Source of the DNA: Ptiloglossa arizonensis
Taxonomy: Eukaryota; Arthropoda; Insecta; Hymenoptera; Colletidae
Length of the DNA: 64,000 nucleotides
Direction: 5' to 3'
Assembly: GCF_051014685.1 (NCBI RefSeq)
Contig: NW_027478399.1
Location: 2,140,544 to 2,204,543 of the forward strand
Below are positions 61,835 to 64,000 of the stretch, one piece after another; position 1 is the stretch's first letter; the number at the start of each line of letters is the position of its first letter. The notes beneath the pieces were generated by a model. The model did not search any database and was not told where the DNA came from. It saw only the letters and a list, made by a program, of their open reading frames with translations. The translations under genes and the position numbers were made by a program.

Positions 61835-64000
61835 AAAGTAGAAACTTGCCCGATTACAATGGTGTGTGTACTTTTCCACTAGGCCATAGTAGCTATTGGT
61901 TTCGAGTATCAGCCTTGCGAAAATTTTGATGGTTGCTCAATCGTTCTTTAACTTCAAACTCCCATATCTCGCGAACGGATTGACGAACTCGAGAAATTCC
62001 TGTTGCATCGGAAAGTAGATACTCGCCCGATTACAATGGTTTGTGTACTTTTCCCCTAGGCCATTCCAGTTATTGGTTTCGAGTATCAGACCAGAGAAAA
62101 CTTTGATGGTTTCTCAACCATTCCTTAACTTCGAACTCCCATATCTCGCGAACGGATTGACGAACTCGAGAAATTCCTGTTGCATCTGAAAGTAGAAACT
62201 CGCACGATTACAACGGTATGTGTATTTTTACCCTAGGCCTTTGTAGTTATTGGTTTCGGGAATCAGACTTGCGAAAACTTTGATGGTTTCTCAACCATTC
62301 CTTAACTTCTAACTCCCATATCTCGCGAACGGAATGACGAACTCGAGAAATTCCTGTTGCATCTGAAAGTAGAAACTCGCCCGATTACAACGGTGTGTGT
62401 ACTTTTCCCCTAGGCCATTCCAGTTATTGGTTTCGAGTATCAGACCAGCGAAAATTTTGATGGTTTCTCAACCATTCCTTAACTTCAAACTCCCATATCT
62501 CGCGAACGGATTGACGAACTCGAGAAATTCCTGTTGCATCGGAAAGTAGATACTCGCCCGATTACAATGGTATGTGAATTTTTCCCCTAGGCCATTGTAG
62601 TTATTGGTTTCGTGTATCAGACCAGCGAAAATTTTGATGGTTTCTCAACCATTCCTTAACTTCAAACTCCCATATCTCGCGAACGGATTGACGAACTCGA
62701 GAAATTCCTATTGCATCTGAAAGTAGAAACTCGCCCGATTGCAACGGTATCTGTATTTTTCCCCTAGGCCTTTGTAGTTATTGGTTTCGGGAATCAGACT
62801 TGCGGAAATTTTGATGGTTTCTCAACCATTCCTTAACTTCCAACTCCCATATCTCGCGAACGGATTGACGAACTCGAGAAATTGCTGTTGCTTCTGAAAG
62901 TAGAAACTCGCCCGATTTCAACGGTATGTGTATTTTTCCCCTAGGCCTTTGTAGTTACTGGTTTCGGGAATTAGACTTGCGAAAATTTTGATGGTTTCTC
63001 AACCATTCCTTAATATCAAACTCCCATATCTCGCGAACGGATTGACGAAATCGAGAAATTACTGTTGCTTCTGAAAGTAGAAACTCGCCCGATTACAATG
63101 GTGTTTGTACTTTTCCCCTAGGCCATAGTAGCTATTGGTTTCGAGTATCAGCCTTGCGAAAATTTTGATTGTTGCTCAATCGTTCCTTAACTTCAAACTC
63201 CCATATCTCGCGAACGGATTGACGAACTCGAGAAATTCCTGTTGCATCGGAAAGTAGATACTCGCCCGATTACAATGGTGTGTGTACTTTTCCCCTAGGC
63301 CATAGTAGTTATTGGTTTCGAGTATCAGACTTGCGAAAATTTTGATGGTTTCTCAACCATTCCTTAACTTCGAACTCCCATATCTCGCGAACAGATTGAC
63401 GAACACGAGAAATTCCTGTTGCATCTGAAAGTAGAAACTGGACCGATTACAACGTTATGGGTATTTTTCCCCTAGGCCTTTGTAGATATTGGTTTCGGGA
63501 ATCAGACCTGCGAAAATTTTGATGGTCTCTCAACCATTCCTTAACTTCGAACTCCCATATCTCGCGAACGGATTGACGAACTCGAGAAATTCCTGTTGCA
63601 TCTGAAAGCATAGACTCGCCCGATCTCAACGGTAAGTGTACTTTTCCCTAGGCCATTCCAGTTATTGGTTTCGAGTATCAAATCAGCGAAAATTTTGGTG
63701 GTTTCTCAATCATTCCTTAACTTCAAACTCCCATATCTCGCGAACGGATTGACGAACTTGAGAAATTCCTGTTGCATCTGAAAGTAGAAACTCGCCCGGT
63801 TACAATGGTGTGTGTACTTTTCCCGTAGGCCATTCCAGTTATTGGTTTCGAGTATCAGACCAGAGAAAATTTTGACGGTTTCTCAACCATTCCTTAACTT
63901 CGAACTCCCATATCTCGCGAACGGATTGACGAACTCGAGAAATTCCAGTTGCATCTGAAAGTAGAAACTCGCACGATTACAACGGTATGTGTATTTTTCC
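61835..64000. repeat. 12/13-mer HOR, copy 2 (cut by window end)
   Basis: Copy of 59,710-61,834 with one more monomer (about 63,371-63,547, with gaacacgag, aaactggaccgat and acgttatgggt). A 1-bp deletion lies at about 63,648 (cttttccctagg). The sequence ends inside a monomer, at bases matching 61,700, so the HOR or the array goes on past the window. Confidence 0.84.

Larger units (their letters stand above)
1..64000. repeat. 177-bp tandem satellite array, about 361 monomers, probably centromeric
   Basis: Every part of the window is the same 177-bp unit in one orientation. Taking position 1 as the first base of ccatatctcgcg, complete units start at 18, 195, 372 and so on to 63,908. The best conserved segments are the region around CTCGAG and the following gaaattcctgttgcatc (about 27-47), ttattggtttcgag (about 109-122) and gcgaaaattttgatgg (about 133-148). 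Variable segments are 8-24, 52-80, 100-132 and 150-165. The majority unit holds four short palindromes: TCGCGA at 8-13, CTCGAG at 27-32, CCTAGG at 94-99 and AAAATTTT at 136-143. Arrays of this unit size and purity are typical of eukaryotic centromeres. The centromeric role is inference; the repeat structure is seen directly. I do not recognise the family by name. Confidence 0.98.

Noticed and set aside
1..64000. CRISPR array
   Set aside because: The repeat is contiguous, 177 bp long and without unique spacers; variation is spread over the unit, not confined to spacers.
1..64000. Prokaryotic or phage origin, with operons and promoters
   Set aside because: There is no gene-like frame, ribosome binding site pattern, terminator or tRNA; 64 kb of one tandem 177-bp unit is not a bacterial genome feature I know.
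1..64000. Naming the satellite or the species
   Set aside because: I compared it in mind with alpha satellite, Arabidopsis CEN180, CentBr and soybean CentGm and saw no convincing match. Without a database search a name would be a guess.

Overview
The whole window is one uninterrupted tandem satellite DNA array. The repeat unit (monomer) is 177 bp, and about 361.6 copies lie head to tail in a single orientation from base 1 to base 64,000. Both ends of the window cut through a monomer, so the array continues on both sides. I find no protein-coding gene, RNA gene, transposon, CRISPR array or other unique sequence. The open frames present are by-products of a repeat length divisible by three (177 = 3 x 59). 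They recur with 59-residue periodicity, and several of those I traced begin at TTG rather than ATG.

The likely source is the nuclear genome of a eukaryote, at a centromere or pericentromere. The reasons are the near-nucleosomal monomer length, the purity of the array and its layered higher-order repeats (HORs). I do not recognise the monomer as a named satellite and cannot assign a species. A plant or an invertebrate both seem possible. By hand count the majority monomer is about 43 percent G+C with 9 CpG sites.

Layout. No single HOR dominates. The array is a patchwork of local, mostly two-copy HORs of different sizes: 10-mer blocks at 0.7-3.1 and 10.0-12.9 kb; a dispersed 12-monomer-spaced pair at 3.0-5.8 kb; a 9-mer at 6.9-10.1 kb; a 13-monomer-spaced pair at 12.7-15.8 kb; a 17/18-mer at 15.3-20.6 kb enclosing a triplicated dimer at 17.2-18.15 kb; a 13-mer at 22.3-26.9 kb; a trimer at 27.7-28.8 kb; a 6-mer at 29.7-31.7 kb; a second trimer at 34.3-35.3 kb; a 12-mer at 36.0-40.2 kb; a 10-mer at 40.85-44.4 kb; an 8-mer at 44.9-47.7 kb; a 22-mer at 46.9-54.7 kb; a 9-mer at 54.75-57.3 kb; a doubled single monomer at 57.5-57.9 kb; and a 12/13-mer from 59.7 kb to the end. 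Longer-range copies link blocks 42, 45, 47, 49, 55, about 98 and 108 monomers apart.

Register is kept almost perfectly. Between the first and last complete monomer starts there are 361 periods with a net change of -7 bp. This is fully accounted for by fifteen 1-bp deletions and four 2-bp insertions that I located. The array therefore seems to have evolved by in-register unequal exchange, local duplication and short conversion tracts, with no insertion surviving. HOR boundaries below are read by eye and are good to roughly one monomer or better; near-identity statements come from spot comparison, not from an alignment.
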